From contig ML769386.1 of assembly GCA_009733575.1 (NCBI GenBank), forward strand, positions 852,033 through 916,032: a stretch of DNA of 64,000 nt. Direction: 5' to 3'. Positions 10,695 to 22,463 of this stretch are shown here, in pieces (the first letter of the stretch is position 1; every line of letters begins with the position of its first letter). Under the pieces are notes generated by a model. It was not told where the DNA came from and made no database searches. It saw only the letters and a list, made by a program, of their open reading frames with translations. Position numbers and translations under genes: made by a program. This DNA comes from Gymnopus androsaceus JB14. Taxonomy: Eukaryota > Basidiomycota > Agaricomycetes > Agaricales > Omphalotaceae.

Positions 10695-13600
10695 ATGTCT
10701 GAAAAACTACCTGTTCTTCGAACGACGCCATCGCTTTCTCGGAGGATCTTTCCTGTGCTTTCGTTACTAGTCTTTTGTCTAGCTCTTTGGACGTACGGCC
10801 GCCTCCTTCCGGTAGGTTCATGGAGCACCGACGAGCAGCAGCAGCGACTCGTCCACATTCCTCGTAATGCCCAAGAACTACTACGGAAATGCAGCGCTCT
10901 CCGTACCCGTCCCCGAACCTATCCGTCTTCGTCCCTCGGTAAAAGGACAGTCTCCGATCGATATGAGCCCGGTTCCCAAAACATGTCGTATCTCATCACA
11001 AATGCTACTATATTCACTGGGATGAAGAATCAGGATGGGAGTGTGCAAGTCATCGCTGGCGGGGATTTGCTCATGACGAATGGGCTCGTACGAGGGGTAG
11101 GGACAGACCTTCCGAGAGACCTACTTGCAGCCGTAGAGCCCAGCAAGTTGACTGTTATCAAGGCCAATGGAAGTTGGGTGACACCGGGACTAGGTGAGTA
11201 TGATTTTTCCCGATCGCATCGTTGATGATATTGACTTTGAGTGAAATCAGTGGATGTTAACTCCCAACTAGGAATATTCAGCTCACCTGCCCTTCGTGGT
11301 TAGTTTTGAATTAAAACTACTTTTTTGGTATCCAACTAGCTCATCATCATTGAAGGTGCAAACGATTTTGATTCCGAGAAAGGGCCTGTTCTACCTTGGC
11401 TACGGAGTATTGACGGGCTCCATACCCGCGATAACGGGTTCGAGTTGGCTATGGCTGCAGGAGTTACTTCTGCTCAGGTTCTCGTTGGGGCTTCGAATAG
11501 CATTGGTTGGTTGGATTGTTTGCTCTTGGATGAGTCGGAGCTCATCGACTTGCATAGGAGGACAAGCATTCGTTATAAAGCTACGAAGAACTGCTGAAGG
11601 CTCCGCTTTTTCGATGGTGGTGGACCCGCCCCATGGACTGAATGGTACGGATAAGGAAATAGTAGATGAAGACCATCTGAAATGGCGACACTTGATGTAA
11701 GTAAGAGTGTTTTTTCTTTCCAAACTCGCTGCCTATCTATGCCCCTTCTAGGCAATCCTGCGGCGAAAAGACCAGACGCTACGGAAATCGTATGGACATA
11801 ATGTGGTCATTGCGTTCAGCCTATCATGAGGCGAGAATGGTCATGAAAACGCAGGACGATTTCTGTGCCAAAGCCGAAGCAGGTGTATGGGACATTGATG
11901 AATCGACTTTTCCAGATAATTATCAGTGGGAGATGTTAGTTGACGTTTTGAGAGGCAAGGTCAAGGTGTGTTCCTCCTGATTGCTTTCCTCGATGGTTTT
12001 CGGGTGGTAATGTTGACCGTTTAGGTGACCAGTGACTGTTCCGAGGTTGGTTTATCTCTTCTTCCTGGATATGCTATACGATGACACACTCGTATACTTA
12101 CAGGCACTGGATATAGATAATATGGTTCGGGTAAGTAGGTTTTGCGGATTCGAATTCCCTAAGCTGAAGCTTTCCCAGCTATCGAACGAATTTGATTTTC
12201 CGTTGGCTATCTTTTTGCATGCATCGGAGGCATATCTTGTTCCAGCGTTGGTCAATGCCAGTGAATCGTCAGTTCTACTCGTTCAACGTCTAACCCCGAA
12301 ACTGATTAATCATTAGGGGCAACGAAGCTCCAGCTATCGCACTTTTATCAACTAATCATCGGTGAGCAGAATGCCCTTTCTAGTCCGACTTGCCATTACT
12401 GATTCTAACCAAAATCTCAGTCATAGTCGTGAATCCTACCGTGGTTCGGAATTTGCCCCTGCTATCTTGGCAGGGCGTAATTTCTCAATCATCATGACGG
12501 TAAGTCAAACCCACCTGCATCCACACAACCTACTCATACATACGGAAAACCCATAGACTGACTATCCCGTCGTAAACTCCAGGCAGCTAATCGACGAAGC
12601 TCGCAAGGCATATCATTTCGGATTGACTGAAGATCTGGCGATTTCTTCTGTGACTTCTGCACCCGCAAATGCGCTTGGACTCGGGCATCGCATTGGAAAG
12701 TTACAAGAAGGCTATGACGCGGACGTTGTGATGTGGGACACGCATGCTCTACAGCTTGGTTCGACTCCTGTTCAAGTCTGGATTGACGGAATAAGGCAAA
12801 TTCCGTTGACCAAGACTTCTGGGAGGTCGACATACAGTATTGGAACTGCTCCGAAAGAGATAGTTGAGCCGGATCAGTCACGAATGAGTGCTCCAGGCCA
12901 GCCTTCATATGAGAAGGAAGCGCAGGAGACCCTGGACTGGGATGGTTTAGCTCCGCTGAGAGGAACCCGGGAAGAAAGACGAGTGGTATTTCGGAATGTG
13001 AAGGAAGTCTGGATAAGGGGTAAAGAAAAGATTGAGGAATCTTTTACTGCCGAGGGAGATGACCTCGGAGTTGTTGTCGTAGAGCAGGGTAAAATCACCT
13101 GCGTTGGTCCATTGGACGATTGTGTGGGCTCGGACGACGAGCACGCAGTCGAGTATGATCTTCATGGAGGTTCGGTCTCCCCAGGACTTTTGACTTTTGG
13201 ATCGCCACTTGGCTTGGAAGAAATCAGCTCTGAACCTTCGACAACCGACGGCCAGCTTTTCCATGCTCTTGTCGTCGACGTCCCTCCCATCTTCCATGAT
13301 GTAGGAGGGATGGTGCGAGCAGTCGATGCTTTGATGTTTGAGACTCGACATGCTAAGTGAGTTTTTCTTTTGGATCAGTTCAACTTCTGTTTAACATTGT
13401 ATACAGAATGGCATATCGCTTCGGGGTAACAACTGCTACATCTTCCCTAGCCAAACCACATCGTTTGTATGAGAGCGACGATTCCATGATCTGGGGAACA
13501 TCAACTACTTTCAGTACCGCTGCCATGCATGCGCTCGAACCAGGTGCCATAGTACAGACCGAGACTGCATTGCACATCAGGATCACACGTCCGAGATTCG

Positions 13601-14474
13601 ACGTTCACAGTCCTGCAACGAGCGTGAGCTCTCAGCTTGCTACCCTAAGGAGGCTTCTCTATGGATGGGAAAGCAGGGATACCGATACGGGTTTGATGTT
13701 TCGGAAAGCGGCAGAGGTATTTTTTTTTTGATTCTTGTGGTTAACTTAACAAAGAATTGAACCGATTACAGGGTGTGATTCCTCTGGTCGTAGAAGTGCA
13801 TAATGCTGACATCATGGCGTCTTTGATCATCCTCAAAGCGGAGGTGAACGCAAAGATAGGAGGACAGATGCGCATGGTATTTGTGGGTGCGACAGAAGCT
13901 TGGTTACTCGCGAAGGAGCTTAGTGAGTCTTGTGAAGTGATATTCTAGCGAATAATGCGCAAACCTCTTTTTTCAGGTGAAGCAAGAGTTGGTGTCATTC
14001 TAACGTCCCTCAAACCTATTGCTGCCACCTGGGACCAAAGAAGGATGTTAGTTGTTAATCTTCTTCGGTTGTTGCTGGCACTTATACTTTTCAGTTTACC
14101 GGGTCCACCTTTGACAAATCAAACGACGCTGGGAATCTTGTTAGAAAGCGGAGTAGCTGTTGGTATTGGAATCGAGCATCCCCAGCTTGCTATCGAAACT
14201 CGCTTTCAGTTATCACAAGTGGGTCATTTGGACTATGCTTCGATTAATTGTTTGCTGACTGAGTGACTAGGCATTCCACGATTCCGTTCCTTTTTTAACT
14301 CCACGCGAAGCGTATGGCTTGGCTACTACCAACTTGGAACGACTGCTGGGAGTGAAAGGAATAGACCCGGAGTCCGCTGATCTTGTCGCTTTCGATGGAG
14401 GTAGCGCATTTAACCTCACCAGTAAAGCTGTAGCAGTAATATCTCCGCAAAGAGGTGTAGTGGATGTATTGTAA
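10695..14474 (+). CDS. Membrane-anchored amidohydrolase-family protein, probable pseudoenzyme
   Basis: A long protein in about 15 exons that all splice in frame. Residues 18-40 form one hydrophobic segment (type II anchor). The domain then follows the imidazolonepropionase-like amidohydrolase family of basidiomycetes: NATIFTGMKNQDGSV, a strand-1 region, GANDFDSEKGPVLPWLRS, GVTSAQVLVGASNSI, GGQAFVIKL, RYGNRMDIMWSLRSAY, YRGSEFAPAIL, LGLGHRIGKLQEGYDADV. The metal-binding positions look changed. Strand 1, which I expect as H-S-H, reads VDVNSQLG (11251-11273). The strand-5 His site reads TSDCSE (12025-12045). Strand 6 reads LHASEAYL (12211-12245). Only the Asp in TDYP (about 12556) stays. Hydrolase activity is therefore doubtful. 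A decayed copy of its 3' end lies at 15025-15610. Family consensus is from memory. Confidence 0.82.
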
Positions 14475-14589
14475 TCGAGACTCTACGTACGGACTTAAAT
14501 TATTCTGGTCAGCGGAGTACTTATTTGGATGATCAAGTGCTTTTGAAAATAGCAATAACGGTCTTATAGATTTCGATGGAATTTTTGTT

Positions 14590-14935
14590 GGAGTGGCCGC
14601 GTATTCATCCTGACTCACGACATACTGGAGTCTGATCCAGTATTCTATGATTGGCATAAAGTCAATACTCCCAAGGTGATGAAGTATTTGGATATATGTT
14701 CGAGCTATAGAGAAGACGTCCGGGGGAGGTTGACGAATGTGGCGAAAGCCCACATGTGTATGAGGCACTGGATATTGCAATGCCTAATAACGTCGCTACG
14801 TCGGGTGTGGTGGACCAGATATCCAAGTTTGTGTTTGGGAGTAGGACGTTGGAATAGAAGGTCGAGGAGGGCATCAAGAAATCTTCGTGGCTTATGTTTT
14901 GGGTACGTTTCTGCCTGCTCGTTAACTCTTGATAT
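14590..14935 (+). pseudogene. Remnant of an unidentified gene (5' piece)
   Basis: Coding-like sequence reads KVMKYLDICSSYREDVRG, then in another frame EALDIAMPNNVATSG and VVDQISKFVFGSRTLE, followed by an in-frame TAG at about 14866, then VEEGIKKSSWLMFW up to a donor-like GTACGT. I do not recognise the family. The frame change and internal stop indicate a dead gene. A matching C-terminal tail appears to lie at 15660-15770, on the far side of the duplicated amidohydrolase segment. Confidence 0.45.
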
Positions 14936-15024
14936 TGGATCCTTCTTCATCCGAGTCATCGTTCGGGTCTGGTTCAGAGTTAGAATAGTTCTTCAAAGCT
15001 TCTGCGCTGTAAACTTATGTCCCT

Positions 15025-15610
15025 AGCGAGCATGAGTTCTCAGCTTGCTGTGCTACTAACACCTAGCACCTATCTATGAATTTACAGACACAGGTATGAT
15101 GGGCCGGTTCTGGCCGTGGAAGTTCATAGTGGCGTCTTTGATACTTAGTCACATTGGATAGAGGAGTACATAGTGCGCATGGTCTTTGTGGGCACGACAG
15201 ATCGCGAAGGAGCTCATTCAGTCTTGAGAAAGTCAGTGAACTGTGCACATGAGTGGTGAGGCAAAAGTTGGTGTAATAATTTTAACGTTTGCTATCTTTT
15301 TTTGTTAGATAGGTTGCCCCACTTGCTATCCAAACTTGCTTTCAATTGAGTATCACAAGTGCTGTTTAATTATCTGCTGATCGGGTCCCCGTTCCTTCTT
15401 TTAACTCCACTCGAAGCGTATGACTACCAACCTTGGGCAACTTGAACTATTGGGAGTGTCAATGAAAGGATCCGAGATCTTGACCTTGTGCTTTCGATGA
15501 AGGTCCACAGCGTATTTAACCGTACCAGTAAGCTGTAGCAGTAATATCACCGCAAAGAGGTGCATTGGATGTACTTATGGTAGTCAGGACTCTAAATACT
15601 ATTGGACATT
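15025..15610 (+). pseudogene. Decayed partial duplicate of the 3' end of the amidohydrolase-like gene
   Basis: Segments align in order with 13620-14474 of the intact gene. GAGTTCTCAGCTTGCT at about 15033 matches GAGCTCTCAGCTTGCT at 13625. The stretch around TGGCGTCTTTGAT and GCGCATGGT.TTTGTGGG matches 13815-13895, and GCTGTAGCAGTAATATC at about 15530 matches 14428. The copy has lost frame repeatedly. It keeps a trace of intron sequence (a TGCTGAT-type stretch near 15375 matching the intron at 14219-14270), so it is a DNA duplication and not a retrocopy. Confidence 0.75.
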
Positions 15611-15659
15611 GCAAGTTTCATAATCAGTGTGCGCTGCCGCTTTATTGACTTGCTGATAC

Positions 15660-15770
15660 AACGCCCAATAACGCAGCTCCGCCCTTGATTCCTCTCCCTC
15701 GAGCAGCAGCCAAACTGATTCCGAGGCAGCTCAGAAGAAATCCCGCAAATCTAGAACGGTATAAATGTCA
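15660..15770 (+). pseudogene. Remnant of an unidentified gene (C-terminal tail)
   Basis: One frame reads LDSSPSSSSQTDSEAAQKKS and ends KSRTV with a TAA, a typical charged C-terminal tail. It probably belongs to the same dead gene as 14590-14935, split by the duplicated amidohydrolase segment. The link is inference from order and strand. Confidence 0.35.
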
Positions 15771-16247
15771 AGAATAGTTGCTATGAGAAGACAAGACTTG
15801 CCTGAAGAATGCAAGCCTTGATATTGAGCGCTCTTCTAATGGCGTGCGAGAAGAAGCAAATATAGATCTGAGAAGAGCAGGAGTGACCGGTATGCGACTT
15901 TTAGAGTCTGATGGCTGGGGCTGTTGGTCAAATGCGGGACTGGGTTTCGCAGTGGATGATGAAGTTGTGGACATGGTTCTGAATCAAATTTCGAACCAAT
16001 CACAGATTCGCACCAATCAGAGCATGGCTGCGCACGCGGTAACGTGCTTGGCTGATGGTCTAGAACTACTTCTTCAAAAAACTTGCTGCATTTATCAGTT
16101 TCTTCAGCTGCTCCCATTGGCTCCTTCTTTGTAAGTCGCTCTCGATCGCTCTTATTTGATGTGGAACTCGGGAAATGCTGATCTGGGCGGCTGCAGTGAC
16201 CAATCCGTCCAGATAAACCTAATTTATTTAAATACCAGCTTCTCTAC
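15771..16247. other. Interval upstream of the leucine-rich repeat gene
   Basis: A weak open frame (15844-16134) has no recognisable domain and is followed by AT-rich sequence at 16210-16235. The stretch may contain an upstream exon of the next gene, since an AG acceptor-like site lies just before its first ATG, but I cannot show one. Confidence 0.35.
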
Positions 16248-17807
16248 ATGTTCAACCGCCTTCAAGGCGTTGATTCTTTCTATGAGGACATGATCAGTGT
16301 AATCGATAGGCTCCCTTTCGAAGATGAGCTTCGTCGCGTCCGGCATCTCACTCTCCAGAAGCCTTTTGCAAGTAGCCTCTCTGACGAGGACCTGGCCCAG
16401 GTTTTCTCCGGTGCACCTCATCTGGAGACTGTGGTACTGACCGGTGTACCAAACATCACAGACCGGATAGTCATTTTGCTTGCGGAAAATGCGATCAACC
16501 TTCAATCTATCAATCTCACAGGATGCCAGCAAATATCGGACGTAGGAGTGCTGGAGCTGACTGCAAAGTCTCTTCCGCTCCAAACCATCAAGCTTAATGG
16601 CGTCGTAAGGCTTACGGATCCCTCTGTTTCTGCCATTGCCAAATCTTCGGCAAGGCTGGTCGAGCTAGAGCTCTCTGGGCTTCCCCTTCTTTCCCCATTG
16701 TCTGTAAGAGATGTGTGGTCATTTTCTAGGTATGGCATTTCCGCCGGCATAAAACTTGCGTTATGAATGCTTATTTGACAGCTCTTAGGAAGCTCAGGAC
16801 TCTACGATTGGCTCACTGTCCCCTTTTGACAGATAAAGCATTTCCGTCACCGATCGAGTCCAATCAATTTGAGGATGACGGAGAAAAACCGCTTCCACCA
16901 AGACCTATAACTTGGCTGGAGCAGCTACCACCCCTAATTTTACGACACACGGCCGACAATCTTCGTGTTTTGGACCTTTCGTCGTGCAAGATAACAGACG
17001 AAGGTATCGGAGGTATCATTGCCCACGCTACGAAGATACAAAACTTGAACATTTCCGGCTGTTCATCAACTCACAGATAGGGCGCTTGAACGAATTTGCA
17101 CGCTCGGGGATAACCTTGACGTGCTGATACTCGCGCATGTTACGAATATTACCGACCGGGGAGTTGTACAGTTTGCCCGAGCTTGCAAGAATCTACGAGT
17201 TGTAGATGTCGCTTGTGTGTACCTTTTCTTCCATCAAAAAGAGGTTGATGATCTGCAAATGTAATATGCTGATTATCTTTTCACCTTACCGTTTAGTTTG
17301 CCGGAATCTCACTGATATGTCGGTCTTTGAGTTGTCTGGATTGGCAAGCCTGCGAAGGTTGAGTCTCATCCGCGTACACAAGCTTACCGACATTGCTATC
17401 TTTTCGCTTGCCGAGCATGCTTGGGCACTGGAGCGCCTGTATATCTCGTATTGCGATCATGTATCGCTAGACGCAATTCACCTATTGGTGAAGAATGTAA
17501 CCCGCCTTCAGCACCTTAGCGCCACCGGTGTTCCATCTTTGAAACGAAAAGGCGTCCATCGGTTTTCAGACCTGCCGCCATCCGTACGTGATACTAGTAT
17601 TCTAATTCCTATGGCGTTTTCCTAAGGCTTGATCTACATTTGTAGGACCATGACTCAGATCAACAAGCTGCCTTTCGCGTGTTCAATGGGGCCAACGTCG
17701 AGGGTTTGCGAAAGTTTTTGGACAAGGAAGATCAACGGCGGAAGGACGCAGAGGTTCGGAATATACCATTTGTCGCTCGTTCAGACGATAGGCTGGATCT
17801 CTACTAA
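16248..17807 (+). CDS. Leucine-rich repeat (RNI-like, GRR1/AMN1 type) protein
   Basis: About ten cysteine-containing LRRs are visible, such as LQSINLTGCQQISDVGV, LRTLRLAHCPLLTDKAF, LRVLDLSSCKITDEGIGG and LERLYISYCDHVSLDAI. This is the pattern of GRR1/AMN1 proteins that select substrates for SCF ubiquitin ligases. No F-box is visible before the first repeat, so either an upstream exon is missed or it is an F-box-less member. Introns at 16730-16788, 17215-17296 and 17584-17645 splice in frame. A single +1 step near 17064-17072 is required: without it the frame stops just after NISGCSS, and with it the repeat continues LTDRALERIC. The C terminus (ANVEGLRKFLDKEDQ to RLDLY) also resembles the fungal family. 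Confidence 0.75.
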
Positions 17808-18518
17808 TCAGTGAAGCCATAAATTCAGTACCCTCGATTACATGCATATGCTGTGGCGTTCATTCATCTTGAATCTTTTCCTTTCAAGTGTTCTTCTTGC
17901 ATTCCCCTTTCTTTTGAGAATGTCTCGACTCATTGTTTCTTGGTTCTAGATTTCGCGCTGAACGCTCTATCTAGCTTTATGATCCCAGGGATACCATTGC
18001 ATTAATATTTATATATATACCTCGCTTGTACCTCGCAGATAATGAAGTTTTCGGAGGCGTTTATTCCGCTCACCGCGAAACGGACTTCGAATTTCGTGCG
18101 TACAGCGGTCGTTCGTTTCCGAGTAGAGACGAGTCGTTATTCTACTTACTGAGAGACTACTTTGTGAGGCCTGACAGTGACAGTGAGGCCTCGATCTCGT
18201 CACAAGCGTGACCAGCGCGCGTCATCTGAAGAACTAAAATTAAACTTGATCTTTCACCGTCATGGACTAGTGAAGCGATTTAGTCGCGCGTTTTCCTGTC
18301 ATATTTATACGAGAGCTTTACAGAGCTTCGGCACAATTCTCTCTGTCGATCTGTGAATGGGCTTTCGTTGGCGACCGGCATTCTGATCACAGAACCTCCT
18401 ATCCAGGAGGAGTCTTTCTGACAGTTTTGGATTTGTTACATTATACCGTCTCACACAATTTTCTCTCTCTCTTGTTCGTCTCATCCTTTTTCTGTTCCAG
18501 GCATTCCTTTCACGGCAT
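17808..18518. other. Intergenic, promoter-like
   Basis: No gene recognised. A TATATATA stretch at about 18009-18018 and pyrimidine-rich sequence at 18450-18500 precede the ATG at 18519. Confidence 0.4.
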
Positions 18519-21500
18519 ATGGCTATCTCATTAGGTCTTATCTTTCCCATGTCGGAACCTCATCCTACCATTTTCGACCGAAGGTCTGCAAGGTCTGCGT
18601 TCGAACTGTCCCGGGACCACATCCCCACTATCACCGTTCCCATCAGACCTCAGACGGCTAACACCACTGCTACGGTTAAAAGGGCTGCCCCTGGACGTTC
18701 ACGAAGATCTACCGTCACTGGTTTTCTTCCTTTGCCTCCGATTAGTGCTTCACCAGTTTGTACACCAACTACCAGCACTTCGCGCGAATTTGGCTTTGGA
18801 TCTGACTGCAGTATCAGCAACGAGAGCTGTAATACAGCTCCTTCTTCTCCTCCAAGTCTCCGCCCCTCTCCAAAGTGGATTTCGACCCCTCCCACTCCTC
18901 CTCCGAAGCTGTTCAGACGTTCGGTTACTTGTCTAACCAGACGCCCATTATCATCATTTCCACCTTCCGCCTCATTTCCTACCTCCATGGCACCTCATGC
19001 TTCCGATCGTTTCATGCAGCGTCGGAATTCCGTTCCAGCCATGTCTTCATCGCCTAGGCCATCCTCAGATCTATATCCACACGTTGGACGGCGTAGAACA
19101 AAACTTCGACGCAAAGCCACCAATCCTACCACTAGTCCTTTGAGCTCAACTTTCATTGCTCCCAAAGAGCCCATGCATTATTTCGCTCGGCCGCGCCCTC
19201 TATTCGACGTGGCCCATGAAGTCGCTATGGATTACGAGGGTGATCACCGGGATTTCGAGGATCGAACAGTCACTGCTTCAATATTGAAGCCTGTGGTCAG
19301 CCAGGAGAAGATAAAGGACGATGTTCGCAAGTATCATGCTTTAATGGAGCTGCTCTCAACAGAGGTGTCTTATATGCAGGATTTGAGGGTTTTAGTCTCG
19401 GTATGTCTCCTACTTTCACTTCTGGCTCAACATGCTCAAGTTTTCGTGTAGATATACCTTCGCCAGATACCTACTCTGACTCTCAAACGTTCATCAAGTT
19501 CATCCTCGACTTTTAGTCGAAATTCTTCTTTCTCCGCACTTTCCAGGGCTAGTTCATCCGCGCATCTTAGCAATGGCTCCGGTATATCATCTCAACTCCA
19601 GCCCCTCACGAGTCTCACTTCCACCAAAGAGCGAGAAAAGTCACCTGTGCGGCATATATTCAAGGATTCAGAAGTAGATGTGTTGACCCGCAACGCAGAA
19701 GAAGTTCTCCAATTCCATGAGAACTTTGTGGAGGAACTACGTACGGCAATGACGCCTTTCGGTTTCCGCATGGACCTCTCTTCGGAACGTCCATCCGACG
19801 AGGAGATTCCAGAGGCTAGTACAGAAAACATAGACGAAGGGATCGCTATAGTCTCCACAAAATTTGCTACTGAGGTAAGTTTTGTCCGGTGCTTTCGGCG
19901 CGCCAGTTTCAATGATGTTTTTTTGTCAGGCTTCTCGGTTTACCTCCTATGAAATGTTCTGCGCAGGACATCCGGAAGCAATGGATATTGTCAGGCGCGT
20001 ACAAAATGCTCATCCTACTGAATGGGAGGCTTTTGAACAAAAGTGCGGAGCCTCAGTGTTTGAGATGCTGAATGGCCATACGTCTTCGGACGATAATCCT
20101 CCCGCAGCCACAGCCGAAAACAAGACGAAACCGAAACCGAGGCGAAATTCTACCGCGTCTATCGATGGAGCAGTCCGCTATGTCCGCTCACGGTCCAATA
20201 GCCTTGCCAAGGACCGGGATCTTCCTGCGGAAAATTCACGAAACAGGTCTCGGCTAAATTTCATGGACTACCTAATTAAGCCGGTGCAGCGGATATGTAA
20301 GTATCCCCTCTTACTTGATCAACTCAAAATGGGTCAGGCCCTACTTGGCTCATCGGAGTTACGTGCTTTGGGGCGCTGGGATGGGAATGTGGTAGTCGAG
20401 AGTGCGGCGCAGGCTATGCGACACGTAGCAAGCGCTGTCGATGAAGCCCGCAGGAAACAGGACATTGTCGTGCGATCTTCACTAATTGCGTCTCGAATGG
20501 TGTACCCTCACGTCATGCCCTCGTCGTCGCATGCGATGTTACAGTTCCTTACTCCCAGCTTTGTGTCGTCGCTTGGAGCTTGCCATCTCGCTGGGTCCTT
20601 GGATGTCATACATCAGCGATCGTCCAAACCGCCCACAGGTACGGCAAACATTAACGTCAAGTATTTAGGCGCTTTCCTTTATCTCGGTGGCTATTTCATA
20701 CTAGCCAAGGTGATTAAAGGCAAGACGTACGAGCCCAGACATTGGTTCAGATTGTGCGATTTCAAGATTGATGATGCAGAATCTGAAGGTATGGATCCTA
20801 TCTAGAGTCATTCAGCATAACACTGATCTCAATTCAGCCTGGCTGCCATGTTCTTTCCGTATAACGTGTAAAGGACACGAGTTTGAGCTTGCTGCTGCTT
20901 GCCAGCAGGAGAAGGAGGTGTGGTTGACTGCCATACGGGAATCGCTTGCATATCCGATGTCTAATTGGATTAATGAGCCGATTGCCAATGTCGACGGGAA
21001 AGGCCCCTCCAAAGGCGATTCAATGCCAGCGGCGGAAATGATACCTTCAACACTTGATGGACCATTTGAGGTTATTGCACCCCTTCCTACTATCAACTCT
21101 GTCCCCGACATGGCGGAGGAGGAGCCTGGCGACGGCTTTGCGGAAACATTGCTCAATGCTTTAGTTTCCGACTCTCCATCCAAGTCGTCTTCGAAAGAAT
21201 TTGGCCCACCAAGCCCTGAAGCCCCTTCTGCTCCTAGTCGTCGATCTTCTTCCACTTCAGCGAAAGCGAACTTTATACCCGCCACCCCTGAATACGAAAC
21301 ATTCATCATTCGTCGCAATCTTCCTTCTGCGCGAACTCAGATAGACGTTGGGCTCCATGACGTTATCTCAGCTGCCTGTCTTTCAGCACGGTCCCAGGCT
21401 GCCAGTCAAGAAGAGGAGCTGTTCCAACCTCCGAACACCTCTCGTCAGGGATCTCCGAACCGTCCCACACCGAGTTCCAAATTACCATCCCGAGCATCGA

Positions 21501-22179
21501 CGAACTCTGGACTGAATCGCCTTCGAAAGCATGAGAGCGTGCGGGTTCCACGTAGGAAAAGCCTCATACAAATCGATGACCCTTTACCTGCAGACCACGC
21601 CTCGAGAGCGAGATCTCTCGTTGCACGGAAGCGTCCAAAAAAACTCAGCCTGAAGACCAACAACTTCGGATGGCGGTGATCGAATGTCTAATTTCTTCCT
21701 CCCTCCTGATTCTTTCCAATTTCAATCACCCCCAACTTCATTCTCATGCAGTTCCGCGAGCACTGTACCCTCTTCCAATCCTCCGTCCACCAGGGCCAGC
21801 CCTACTCTTGAAGTTCCAGCTTATCAATGGAGCACGAACACGAGCACCTCGCTCCGAACCAGATCATTCTAGATCCCGCCCCGTCTCCTTTGTGGGCAGC
21901 GTTAGAAGTTTATTTATTTCTCGCCCGCCATCCCCGACCCGCGGTCCAACCCTTACTACTATGGACTTTCATGCTTCCGATGAGCAGAAACAACCCAAAC
22001 CAGGAAATGTTTTCAAACGTTGGGCCAGAGGCTCTTCTTCACGACATCGACGGACCCTTAGCGCACCCGATGCGTCCAATGAGCAGAGCGGTCAAGGATC
22101 AGACGATTCACCGATTTTACCTGACGTTTTGGGCTTCGGCGAACCTCTTAAACTGATGCAGTCCCCTGTCCCGATGTAA
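18519..22179 (+). CDS. Rho guanine-nucleotide exchange factor (DH-PH), long Ser/Pro-rich tails
   Basis: It activates Rho-family GTPases at the cell cortex. The first 240 residues are disordered and Ser/Pro-rich. The DH domain begins at YHALMELLSTEVSYMQDLRV, continues through RFTSYEMFCAGHPEAMDIV, and contains the diagnostic helix FMDYLIKPVQRICKYPLLLD. A PH-like region follows (YLGAFLYLGGYFILAKVI, WFRLCDFKIDD, CKGHEFELAAACQQEKEVWL). Introns near 19402-19450, 19874-19928 and 20790-20837 splice in frame. The disordered C-terminal tail changes frame twice by +1 (about 21668-21676 and 21848-21860). In all three frames the composition is the same Ser/Pro-rich kind, so the tail is probably one polypeptide of about 330 residues; if the breaks are real, it ends at FGWR. 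It converges with a second RhoGEF. Confidence 0.85.
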
Positions 22180-22463
22180 TATTATTGTTATACATGGCTT
22201 CACTCTAGAACGAAATGCACTGTACTTTATCAATTATATACCTGGTTTTCATATTCCCTTCCCCTACTTTAAGTACTTATTATATGATTATGTTAGTGTA
22301 CTCACTTAAAAAAGAGTTGTCTTGATTAACGGTTATAGTACATACACATGTTGCTTATGACCAGAGCTAATACAGATGAATGGATAGATACGCGCATACA
22401 TATTTGTAGGTCCATAGATGCATAAAATGAAAGCATGCAGAACAGAAGAAAGAAGAAATGAGT

